From assembly GCA_029721435.1 (NCBI GenBank), contig CM056576.1:115495166-115559165 (forward strand): a stretch of 64,000 bases of DNA. Direction: 5' to 3'. A program made the translations under genes and the position numbers. The number at the start of each line of letters is the position of its first letter. Within the stretch, counting starts at the first letter, position 1. Below, one piece after another: positions 55,213-64,000 of this stretch. A model generated the notes under the pieces. It was not told the origin of the DNA, searched no databases, and was given only the letters and a program-made list of their open reading frames with translations. Source of the DNA: Gymnothorax reevesii. Its lineage: Eukaryota > Chordata > Actinopteri > Anguilliformes > Muraenidae.

Positions 55213-56644
55213 GGCCAAGCTAGCTGGCTTGGGCCACCTCTTGTTTTTGCTGGGATTATTATAATTATTCTTATTTTTCTTATTCTTCCGCTACTTCTCA
55301 TTGCTTATAAAATCAAAACCATTGCAGCTAGTGATCTGCTTACTGGTATGTAAACATAATGTCGCGGGGGACAACTTTTCGTATTTTCAAAATGAAAGTA
55401 GGTCACTACGTTTGGCGGCCATCTTGGATGACGTCACAAATCTTTAAACGTCTTCTTCTCAAGAACGGCTTCACACAGGGCAATGAAACTTAAAATATAA
55501 CATCTGTGTATACTTCTCTATTGAGTTTGTTTCTCTAGTGTGTGAAAAGTGATTAATTATTGATTTATTGCTAATTACGTTAATTACAAAAGTAGGTCGA
55601 GCTCAAAATGCACCGATTTTGATCGTTCAAAATCTGTTTATATGTAATATGGAACGCTGATGACAACTTTATGACTTTTCAAAGCGAAAGTAGGTCATGG
55701 GATTTAGCAGCCATCTTGGATGACGTCACAAATCTTTAACAAGCTTCTTCTTAAGACTGGCTTAACATCGGTTGACGAAATATGAAATATAACATCTTGA
55801 GATATTTCTCTAGTTACTTTGTTCGTTTGATCTATGAAAACGTGTCAATTAGCCAATAATCGCTATTTACATTAATTAGAAAAGTAGGTCAAAATTAAAA
55901 TTGGCCAATTTTGATCTATCAAAATCGATTTATATGCAATGTGAGACGCTGATTACAAATATGATATTAATATTTTTTCTATGTCACGTGATTTTTTAAT
56001 TTCCCGCCAAAAACTAGATCAAACCTAAAATTGGCACATTTTGATCATTCAAAGTCAATTTATATCCAATGTGGGACGCTGATTACAAATATGATGTCAT
56101 TTTTTTCTAGGCCACGTCATTTTTGAATTTCTCGCCAAAAACTGAAAACTATTTTCTCAACTTTCAGCGCTCGTATTTTGATAATGCTAGCAGATAGAGG
56201 CTCGCGGCTGGTGCCAAAATATAGGTATTTGTCATACCTTTCGGGTAGGTTGCCACAGCTTTGATCTCCAACCAATAGCTTTCTTGGTACAGGTAATGAC
56301 ATAATTACGTCAGACCATCATCATTTCCACAGTTTTCATTGTTCTTTCAAGATTTTTTCATTGGTAGATGCCACCACTTTTCATTATGCAAAATAAATTA
56401 GTCTTACGCCGTTAGACCGGAAGTGACGAATAAATAGTGGGGGACAAACCTTTTATTTTCAAAACCAAAGTTAAATACGATGTTGCTTTTTCTACGTCAC
56501 ATGTTTTATTTATTTCCCGCCCAAAAAAGCTGAAAAAATGTCTCGTCAATTTGGCAACAGTAGTACATAAAAGCATGCGGTTTGTGTCACAATGTACAAA
56601 TTTGTCTTACATTTTGTGAAAGTTGCAACAGCTTGGATGTTTAA

Positions 56645-57508
56645 AGGGGAACTTTGCTACCATAACGAAAACTGTTATTTCTTTTTAAAGTCGACTGTTA
56701 TTACGTACAGTTTGTGTAGGGACTGGTCGTGAATAAAAATATTAGCAGAAAGAAGTTTTAAAAAGCTCATGAGTAGCCAATTTTCAACCCTGTGGAGTCG
56801 CATTCAGTCAAAAGGCTTTTACTCTGTGACGTCACGCAGTGAAAAGTTCGAACGTTGGCGGCGTGTTTGAAACACAGGCGCTTGGCGACGGCCAGAAATA
56901 TTGATATTATTAAAATACATGATACCGCAGCCTACCCGCCTATTCTCTATCTATAAATAGAGAATAGGCGGGTAGGCTGCGGTATCATGTATTTTAATAA
57001 TATCAATATTTCTGGCCGTCGCCAAGCGCCTGTGGTTTGAAAGCATGGCCGACAACGCGAGGCCAGGATAGTGACGGCGTATGTGGTGATTCCTGTGGTG
57101 AAGCCCGGCTTAGAATCGCGACGACTGGAGTATCCGAAAAGTACCGATTTGTGCTGCTTTGTACCGATTCCTAAGCTGGAGAGATTTCCAACGGCGTAGT
57201 AGGTAATGCGGACATTATTGGCGAAGATCTACTACGCTGCACTGCGGCATTGTCTGTAACGTCTTTGACAAGAGTGGTTTGTTTTGAAAGGTTGAAAGCA
57301 TGTGGGCGACACATGACGTTCCAATCTTTCACTGTATGACGTAACGCGCCAAAGGACGTCGATTCATCGGAGTAGAGCCGCACACACTATAATTGCTATT
57401 TTTTGCTCGTTTTTGTTTCGCTTTTTTGAAAATCCCTTTTATGAGTCATGTCTATACGTATTTGAGATTATTTTAAAGAAAACATGCCTTCAGCAACAAA
57501 GTTCCCCT
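56645..57508. mobile_element. piggyBac-like non-autonomous element, 864 bp
   Basis: Ends AGGGGAACTTTG and, inverted, AGGGGAACTTTG, with TTAA on both sides (56641-56644, 57509-57512). Sits between two similar stretches of the host repeat. No transposase. Contains the 77-bp palindrome. Confidence 0.8.
56874..57033. repeat. Perfect 77-bp inverted repeat with 6-bp loop
   Basis: Arm 56874-56950 (starting ACAGGCGCTTGGCGACGG) is the exact complement of 56957-57033; the loop is CTATAA. I compared all 77 positions and found no mismatch. Includes GCGGTATCATGTATTTTAAT and its complement. Function unknown. Confidence 0.95.
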
Positions 57509-58308
57509 TTAACCAATAGTTTTCGAGATATAGGTGATGACGTCATAATTATGTCAAACCACGACAACTTCCACATTTTTCAGTGTTCCTTCAATATTTG
57601 TTCACCAGAAGATACCACTACTTCTCATTGTGTCTGTGTGCAAAATAAAAGAGTCTTAGACCGTAAGAGGAGTCACAAAGTTTGAAAATTGAACTTATCA
57701 AACTAAAAATGACGCCAGTGACAATCCAGAAGCCCTACAATGAATGGGAGGTTGACTTAAAGGGAAGTTGACTGAAAGGTGAGGTCGACTGATTGATTGA
57801 TTGAATGATTGATTGAGGTTTTACGCCGTACTGACGACTATTTCACTTATATGACGGCGGGCCAGTTTTTAACTGGCCACATGGCAGGCCACTACGCCGA
57901 GCCGACATTCCTGCCAGACTGCGGCGAATAATCCTAGCCTAACCTATCCATAGCCATACCGTCGAATACACTGGTCAGTCCTCGGAATAAATTCCTATGA
58001 CCGTGTTCAACATGAGCCCTTTTAATGTTCCCCTTTGCCAAATAGGCAGAGCACTCAGACAAGGCAAAACTCAACCAGGCTGAGAGACCCAACGGAGTGA
58101 GGTCGACCGAAAGTGGAGTTCGGACCGACTGGGGCTTGGCCACCGGTGCATCGCCGCTCGGTAGCGGCTATATTTTTATTATTATTATTTCAATTGGTGA
58201 GGCATTTACGACTCAGTTTCAAAGTAAAATAACATGCTTAATGGTGCCTAAATGACAGTTATTTTAGAACAGAAAAAGATGAATTATAAAATAGCACTGG
58301 CATTGCCA

Positions 58309-58346
58309 GGTTTTTGTATGGAGTTTTTGGGTTTCCTGTCACAGTG
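58309..58346 (-). other. RSS of V15 (variant heptamer)
   Basis: Nonamer ACAAAAACC (58309-58317) and 22-base spacer are normal. The heptamer reads CACTGTG (58340-58346) instead of CACAGTG. The first three bases, most important for cleavage, are kept. Confidence 0.9.
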
Positions 58347-59074
58347 GGCTGCAGGGCACAGTAGTACAGTGCAGAGTCTGTCACTTCAGCAGAGGAGATC
58401 TCCAGATCCACGCGTTTGTTGTCTTTATCATTTATAATGACAAACGGCCACTTTTTCTCTCTTTTATTGACAGATCCTAATACCATGATGATGAATTCAG
58501 GTTTGGATCGGGGGAACTGGCGATACCAGTACAGAGTGTTTGCAGCAGCTGTGTAAGTACATGAGAGTTTAACACTATTTCCCTCCAAACCATGCAACTC
58601 TTCAGCGACTGATGTTATTTCAGCCTGAATACTGTCATCTATGAAAGAAAAAGCAAATATATACAATCTTGGTTTGTTGATTGCAATGCAAATTGGCATT
58701 ATTAAAATTAATGATATAAGATTTTTCTATTAATACACCATTGGAATCTGCCAAATATTTTCCACATCTCTTAGATTAGACTTTCAACTAAAATCAAACA
58801 ATCCTTTTTTTTACGTTTAGTAATATAAACTATGCTTTGTACAGAAACAAATTGTTCGCCATTTACGTCTTCCTTGCTGTAACCGAAAATAAAAATCGAC
58901 TTAATGTACTGTATTTTACATTTTTTTTTAATTAAAAATTGCGCATTAAGCATAAATTAGGTCATAAAATGTAAAGCACGACAGAAAAAATGATAGAATA
59001 GAGGCATAAAAAGTTATCAGCAACTTACCTACTACAGCTGACAACAGAAATAATAAAAAATGCATCTGCAGCAT
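58347..59074 (-). CDS. TRAV: V15: TCR alpha/delta variable segment, class A, apparently functional
   Basis: Leader exon 59029-59074 encodes MLQMHFLLFLLSAVV, donor GTAAGT. The V exon 58347-58638 encodes DDSIQAEITSVAEELHGLEG, first Cys near residue 42 (VKLSCTY), Trp near 53 (LYWYRQFPRSKP), NKREKKWPFV in FR3, and second Cys near 109 (DSALYYCALQP). No stops. V6 is its counterpart in unit C. The upstream class A element is preserved. The only oddity is the heptamer change, whose effect on rearrangement cannot be told from sequence. Confidence 0.93.
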
Positions 59075-59149
59075 CGTAGTGGCTGTCAGAACGAAAGTAT
59101 GATTTTGAGTTTAAGTGGAACAGACTAAATCCAACACTGACTCCCTCTG

Positions 59150-59185
59150 CACTCTGACTCCACCCCTCCCCCTCAAAGCATAATT
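59150..59185 (-). promoter_or_regulatory. Conserved upstream element of V15 (class A)
   Basis: CTCTGACTCCACCCCTCCCC and CTCAAAGCATAATTGACAAT, about 80 bases upstream of the start codon; matches V6 and V11. Confidence 0.45.
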
Positions 59186-59840
59186 GACAATCAAATTTGT
59201 GGCTCGCAGGAAGGGGACTTTGTTTTACATGTAAGGATTACACTAATATATCAGACTGTGATCTACATTAAATTTCATCCAGTGGGTAGTAAATCCCAAA
59301 GAAGATATTTACCCCACCTTTGCCAGCTGTGTCAGAATAGAGGTTTAAATGGAACTGCTTATGAAAATGTAAATTTCGTTCCGTTTGATGGTCAAATTAT
59401 TCTTAGACACCATCTTACCACAGCGTACATTTCTGGAACATTTTATGTAGTTTTACTAATTAGTTGCCAACATATGAATGATTAAGATCATTCATTAGAC
59501 AGGCAAAATTAATATTGACAGTTTTAATTCATGTGACAAAATATTTAAGAAAAAGGGAATTAATGGAGCATTAGCATGATTGAGCCATGCTACTGGGAAA
59601 AATCTAGGGGTATTGATAGTTTGCCTGATGGCAAAACAAGAAAAAAATAAATAAACGAAAACAAAACCACGAGTGAATTTAATCATTCTGGCTTGAAACA
59701 CATTGATAGGATTGCACAGAATGTTCAGACTAAAATAAAAGACAAAGACAAATCAATAAGCACATGATTAAAAATCAATCCTAATCAATATGGTGCAAAT
59801 TTTCAAAAATAAGGATTATAGCAAGGCATAATATATATCA
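59186..59840. other. Intergenic, nothing recognised
   Basis: The first ~130 bases continue the similarity with the V11 flank; the rest is AT-rich without identity. Confidence 0.5.
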
Positions 59841-59842
59841 TA

Positions 59843-60480
59843 CAATTGAGGTAAAATGTTTACATACACTTTGGTTGAAGTCAGTAAAACGAATTTATTT
59901 TTAGTTTTTACCTCTCCGCTTATTTCATGCAAAAAAATTACTGTTTCGGCAAGTCCGATTGTCTGATGTTTGCAAACGACATTGTGTCTGAATTTCCTGT
60001 GGGGTGGGGTGTGTTAAGAGTGATTTTGTCCGGTACGATCCGCTTGGAAGGAGAGATCGTAAATAATGAACATATTTCATATTTGCGACCAGAAATCCTG
60101 TAGTGTGTGGGGTGCTCCGTAGTGCACCCCACACACAATAAGAACGGAAGAGAGAGATCTTGTGCGATCTGTCTTTTGTTATCATCAAGTGTGTGGTCTC
60201 TTAATCTGTGAAGCTTTGAGGAATCCTGTATTGTGTGCCAGCCTTTTGTCAAGACATTGGGGTGGCCATCAAGAGGCCCGGACCTCAGTCCAATCGAAAA
60301 TTTGCGGACAGAACTGAAAAAGCACGGGAGAATGGAAGAGTACAAACCTGACTCATTTACTTAAACCAGTTCAGTCAGGAGAAATGGGTCAAAACTCCAG
60401 CAACTTTTTTGAAAAGGTTGTCGAAGGCTACATGTAACATTTTATCCAAGTTAAACCATTTAAAGGCAACAGTACCAAAT
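59843..60480 (+). mobile_element. Tc1-like remnant with a salmonid-Tc1 style left end
   Basis: TACAATTGAGG ... ATGTTTACATACACTTTGGT ... GAAGTCAGTAAAAC is the terminal repeat pattern of the fish Tc1 group known from salmonids. A decayed C-terminal transposase stretch follows at 60270-60450 (GPDLSPIENLRTELKKHG, then FSQEKWVKTPATFLKRLSK). Most of the gene and the right end are missing. A 13-bp hairpin (GTGTGTGGGGTGC, 60103-60115 with 60124-60136) lies inside. Confidence 0.75.
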
Positions 60481-60715
60481 TTCATTTAATTTACTGAAAC
60501 ACAGAAGAACAGCTTAGCAGAAAGTAGTAGATACGAACTGACACTTGGGCACAAGGGAGGAAACAAGATAATAGATCAATTAAAGGAGAAAAAAACACAA
60601 AACACATGCAGGCTACTGGAAAAGGGGAGGAATCAATTAAGGACAAAGACGGTTGTGACATGCAGTGAAAATGTATCAGAACAGTACCGTTCATCCCTAA
60701 TCTCAGGTAGTGTCA

Positions 60716-60753
60716 GGTTTTTGTACAGAGTTTGTGGGTTTCCTGTCACTGTG
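60716..60753 (-). other. RSS of V16 (22-bp spacer)
   Basis: Heptamer CACAGTG (60747-60753), 22-base spacer, nonamer ACAAAAACC (60716-60724). Confidence 0.93.
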
Positions 60754-61281
60754 GGCACCAGGGCACAGTAGTACAGAGCAGAGTCTGTCACTTCAGCAGA
60801 GGAGATCTTCAGATGCACACGTTTGTTCTTTTTATCATGTTTCACTGTGAACCGCTTTTCTGTTTTTGTCTCAGAACCTAAATACACTAGGATGAGGAAT
60901 TCTGGTTTGGATCCAGAATAGTGCCGATACCATTGTAGACTATTTGGATCAACAGCTGAGTATGTGCATGACAGATTAACACTGCTGCCAGCCAGAACGT
61001 GCTCTTCGTTAGATGTGGCTGTGATTGTATCCTGTCCAAGGCTGTCACCTGAAGACAAAATGATGTTTTCCATGACATTGAAGTAAATATGTGAAATTCA
61101 AGGAGCGAGCTTTTGATTCTTGTCATTTACATTTGTACAAGATACATTACATCATTACATAATTAAGAATTGAATATTGAGACATTTTTTTCAAAACCTT
61201 ATATGCAGCATTGGTGAGTGATGAAATTAGCCACTTACCAACCGTTGTTGACAATACAAGGAATAAACAGAGGAGTTTCAT
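60754..61281 (-). CDS. TRAV: V16: TCR alpha/delta variable segment, class B, apparently functional
   Basis: Leader exon 61239-61281 encodes MKLLCLFLVLSTTV, donor GTAAGTG. The V exon 60754-61048 opens GDSLGQDTITATSNEEHV, with first Cys near residue 42 (VNLSCTYSA), Trp near 54 (LQWYRHYSGSKP, His for the usual Gln), YLGSETKTEKRFTVKHD, and second Cys near 109 (DSALYYCALVP). Open with good splice sites. Paralogue of V7 with conserved flanks on both sides; partner of V15. Confidence 0.95.
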
Positions 61282-61359
61282 GATAAAAGTTGGAGAGAAA
61301 CTGACTTTATATGCAGCAAAAACAGTCAATTTTGATTCCTCTGAAGTTTTCACTTCAAA

Positions 61360-61375
61360 CTCCTCCCACTCACTG
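61360..61375 (-). promoter_or_regulatory. Conserved upstream element of V16 (class B)
   Basis: Plus-strand CTCCTCCCACTCACTG, 79 bases upstream of the start codon, identical to that of V7. Confidence 0.5.
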
Positions 61376-61449
61376 ACTAAATTGTTCCTCCTCTGGACGC
61401 ATGCATGCTCAATACCTCTTAAGTTTAAAGAAATTAATGTTATTTGTAC

Positions 61450-61599
61450 AAACTCCAATTCAAATGAAGTTGCAACGTTCTGAAAAACATGAATAAAAAC
61501 AGAATACAATGATTTGGAGTACTATATTCATTTTGATAATGCTGTACTTTGTCAAAAATTGCTTACTATTGATATGGATGTAAGGTAGAGGCCGTTATG

Positions 61600-61640
<41 letters not shown>

Positions 61641-63575
61641 AGCAATCTTGATAATTCTCCACCAGTAATTTAAATTGATGAAATTGGGTGTGTATGAATG
61701 TGTGGGTGTCTATGCTAGTGAGCTTGTTCGTATTTGTATACATGGACCATTTATACACATTTTTACATTTTCCGTCTCTATAGACATTTGCATGTATTCC
61801 TTTAGCTATTTCTGTGGATATCATTTTATATGATGGTGGAAATTAGCACATTACTGTTAGACTTCTACTACTGTATTATTTATTTTTTTTGGCTTTGTGT
61901 GTATGTGTGTGCGTGCGTGCATGTGTGTGTGTGTAAGTGTGAGCAGGTGTGTATGACCCCTGGCTGAGATGTGACGGAGGGGGTTGGGAAGGGATGCTGA
62001 AATTGAGTCATAATGGAATGATTGTACACTGTTAAAAAAGAAAGAAAACAATTATTTGCAAATCTCATATAAACCCACATTTTATTCACAACAGAGCATA
62101 GACAGATGATGATGATGATTTTATCAGATGATAAAAGTGAGACATTTTACCATTTCATGAAAAATATTAACTAATATAACTAATTTTGAATTTGATGGCA
62201 GCAAGACATCTCTAAGAAGCTCGGACAAGGGCAAAAAAAGGCTAGAAAAGTGAGTGGTACTTATAAAAAACAGCTGGAGAAACATTTTGCAACTAATTCG
62301 GTTAATAGGCAACAGGTCAATGACATGACTGGGTATAAAAAGAGCATTTTAGCGAGGCAGAGTCTCTCAGAGGTAAAGATGGGCAGATGTTCGCCAATCT
62401 GAGAAAAATAGCGTCTAAAAATGGTGGAATAATTTCAGAAAAATGCTTCTCAAGGTAAAATTGCAAAGACTTTGAATGTCCCACCATCTTTAGAACATAA
62501 TATCAAAAGATTCAGATAATCTGCAGAAATCTCTGTGCACTAGGGACAAAGCCGAGGGTCAATGTCCTCAGACGACACTTCAGTAAAGACAGGCACGATT
62601 CTGCACTGCAATACACTGTATGGGTTCAGGAACACTTCTAGACATCATTGTCTGTGAACACAATCTACAAATGCAAGCTAAAGCTGAATCATGCAAAGAG
62701 GAAGCCATACGTGAACAAGATCCAGAAACAATGCCGTCTTCTCTGGGCCAAAGTAAATTTAAAATGAACTGAGGCAGAATGGAAAACTGTTCTGTGGTCA
62801 GATGAATCAAAATTTGAAATGCTTTTTGGAAACCACAGACGCCGTGTTGTGCAGTCTGAAGAGGAGAGGGACCATCCAGCTTGTTATCAGTTCAGAAGCC
62901 TGCATCTCTGATGGTTTGGAGTTGCATTAGTGCCTATGCCGTGAGCAGCTTACAGATCTTGAAAGGCACTATCAATGCTGAAGAGTATATAGAAGGTTTA
63001 CAACATATTGTCCCATCCAGACATCATCTCTTTTTGGGAGGGTCTTGCATATTTCAGCAAGACAATGCTAAACCACATACTGCGTCCATCACAACAGCAT
63101 GGTTTCACAGTAGAAGAGTCCAGGTGCTGAAATAGCCTGCCTGCAATCCAGACTTTTCACCAATACCAAGCATTTGGCGCGTCATAAAACGGAAAATCCG
63201 GCAAAGAAGACCAAGGACTGTTGAGCAGCTAGAATTCTACATCTAACGAGAGTTGGACAACATTCCTCTCCCAAAACTCCAGCAACTGGTCTCCTCATTG
63301 CCCAGATGTTTACAGACTGTTATTAAAAGAATAGGGGATGTTACACAATGATAAACACAGCCCTGTACCAACTTTTTTGAGATGTTTTGCAGCTATCAAA
63401 TTCAAAATGAGCTAATATTTTTAATGAAATGGTAAAATGTTTCACTTTCAACATCTGACATGTTGTCTATGTTCCATTGTGAATAAAATGTGGGTTTATC
63501 AGATTTTCTCACCATTGTATTGCGTTTTTGTTCACGTTTTACACAGCGTCCCAACTTCATTGGAATTGGGATTTG
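61450..63575 (+). mobile_element. Tc1/mariner transposon, degenerate, with internal insertion
   Basis: Left end CAAACTCCAATTCAAATGAA and right end inverse CAAATCCCAATTCCAATGAA, TA on both sides (61448-61449, 63576-63577). About 520 bases (61530-62045) containing a (TC)n run at 61603-61640 and a GT-rich run at 61892-61935 interrupt the left terminal repeat. Absent from the paralogous flank beside V7. Confidence 0.85.
62380..63350 (+). pseudogene. Tc1/mariner transposase, heavily mutated
   Basis: Blocks recognisable in several frames: WSDESKFEMLFGNH-like region near 62795-62830 (first Asp), VQKPASLMVWSCISAYAVSS, then CIFQQDNAKPHTASI (second Asp) within 62881-63135, and the region near 63150-63190 where the third acidic block should be. 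Multiple stops and frameshifts; inactive. Confidence 0.82.
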
Positions 63576-63589
63576 TATTAGTCATAGAC

Positions 63590-63840
63590 CTTTTACAGAT
63601 GTACAGTATGAAAAGTTGACGGATGATTTGATTGCAAAGTATTCATATATTCAGCTCATGTTCTTTGCAATTTCATGCTTTGGATAGTACATGAAAGTTA
63701 CAGCTATATTCATTTGCGCAACATGAACCATACACTCACTGTAAATGTTATCATTCAATTGAATGGGAATAATTCACCTGTTCAGTGGGTCAATCGGTTG
63801 TATTGATCAGTGGCGAGATCACTTTAAATTACAGCTTTAT
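63590..63840. repeat. Shared upstream flank of class B genes
   Basis: Matches 26970-27185 beyond V7 (for example TATTCATTTGC(G/A)CAACATGAA and the following region). Closes unit D, once the Tc1/mariner insertion is subtracted. Confidence 0.7.
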
Positions 63841-64000
63841 CATGTTTACGCCTACATTAAATTATAATTATTATTTTATTATTATACCATCTCTAGTTCT
63901 GATAACAGATGGTAGTGCCCATTCAATCAAATGATAAAAGTCTAATTCTGTCTGATGACTCCTGTTTGGAGTCACTTTCTTTGGCTGTTGTTCATTTGTG
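63841..64000. other. Window end, nothing recognised
   Basis: AT-rich sequence without a gene. Confidence 0.5.

Larger units (their letters stand above)
55213..58165. repeat. 2.95-kb composite insertion in unit D
   Basis: Absent from unit C. Starts GGTGGCCAAGCTAGCTGGCT. Contains degenerate internal repeats (CATCTTGGATGACGTCACAA at about 55423 and 55713; GACGCTGATTACAAATATGAT at about 55947 and 56077; related stretches at 56265 and 57515), a nested TTAA-flanked element at 56645-57508, and a different GC-richer repeat from about 57820 to 58160. No protein domain seen. Class unknown. Confidence 0.6.

Noticed and set aside
60103..60136. Hairpin as a transcription terminator
   Set aside because: A 13-bp hairpin in a decayed Tc1 copy; intrinsic terminators of this kind are bacterial and the context is vertebrate.
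88..61281. V domains as novel immune-type receptors or innate Ig receptors
   Set aside because: Each usable exon is followed by a recombination signal and lacks a transmembrane or cytoplasmic part, which fits T-cell receptor V segments, not stand-alone receptors.
88..61281. Assignment to the beta or gamma locus
   Set aside because: The CAL-type FR3 ends, WYRQYP FR2 and mixed V families fit fish alpha/delta V genes better; still, without J or C segments this is a judgement, not proof.
61603..61935. TC and GT runs as regulatory DNA
   Set aside because: Plain microsatellites within a sequence inserted in a transposon; nothing suggests function.

Overview
This window looks like teleost fish germline DNA from a T-cell receptor alpha/delta variable-gene cluster. 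It carries 16 variable (V) segments, all on the minus strand. I number them V1 to V16 by increasing coordinate. Ten look usable: V1, V2, V4, V6, V7, V8, V9, V12, V15 and V16. Each of these has a short leader exon, an intron with GT-AG borders, a V exon of about 290-295 bases encoding an immunoglobulin V domain, and a recombination signal sequence (RSS) with a 22-23 bp spacer directly after the codons following the second cysteine. Six are pseudogenes or relics: V3, V5, V10, V11, V13 and V14. No J, D or constant segment was found. The teleost assignment rests on the V sequences, the many Tc1/mariner copies and DANA/Mermaid-type SINEs. The species cannot be told from the sequence.

V classes by sequence: class A (leader ending SxxV, mature start DDSIQxEIT): V3, V5, V6, V9, V11, V13, V15. 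Class B (GDSLxQxxI...): V1, V4, V7, V16, plus the decayed relatives V10 and V14. Class C (GEVKDLSMAEG): V8, V12. Class D: V2 alone. A and B genes recur as neighbouring pairs (V3-V4, V6-V7, V9-V10, V13-V14, V15-V16), so the array seems to have grown by repeated duplication of an A-B cassette, twice with a C gene attached.

Layout. 0-8 kb: V1, a palindromic element, a small hAT-type MITE, and a degenerate Tc1/mariner copy. 8-13 kb: V2, V3 relic, V4. 13-18 kb: transposon remnants. 18-20 kb: V5 pseudogene with a SINE in its intron. 20.5-22.5 kb: Tc1/mariner copies. 22.5-27.2 kb: duplicated unit with V6-V7. 30-37 kb: unit with V8-V9-V10. 38-41 kb: TTAA-flanked (piggyBac-like) element, short Tc1 copy and V11 relic. 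43.4-50 kb: second copy of the V8-V9-V10 unit (V12-V13-V14), interrupted by a hAT-type element. 50-52.6 kb: Tc1 copy with a fold-back hAT element inside. 54.5-64 kb: second copy of the V6-V7 unit (V15-V16), enlarged by a 2.95-kb insertion that contains a 77-bp perfect palindrome and by another Tc1/mariner copy.

How it works together: each V segment would be joined by RAG recombinase through its RSS to D or J segments outside the window and spliced to a constant exon, giving the variable domain of a surface T-cell receptor chain. The rest of the window is mostly intergenic DNA colonised by transposons. Paralogous empty sites allow several insertions to be ordered relative to the duplications. 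I found no sign of an operon, CRISPR array, phage or other non-receptor gene system.
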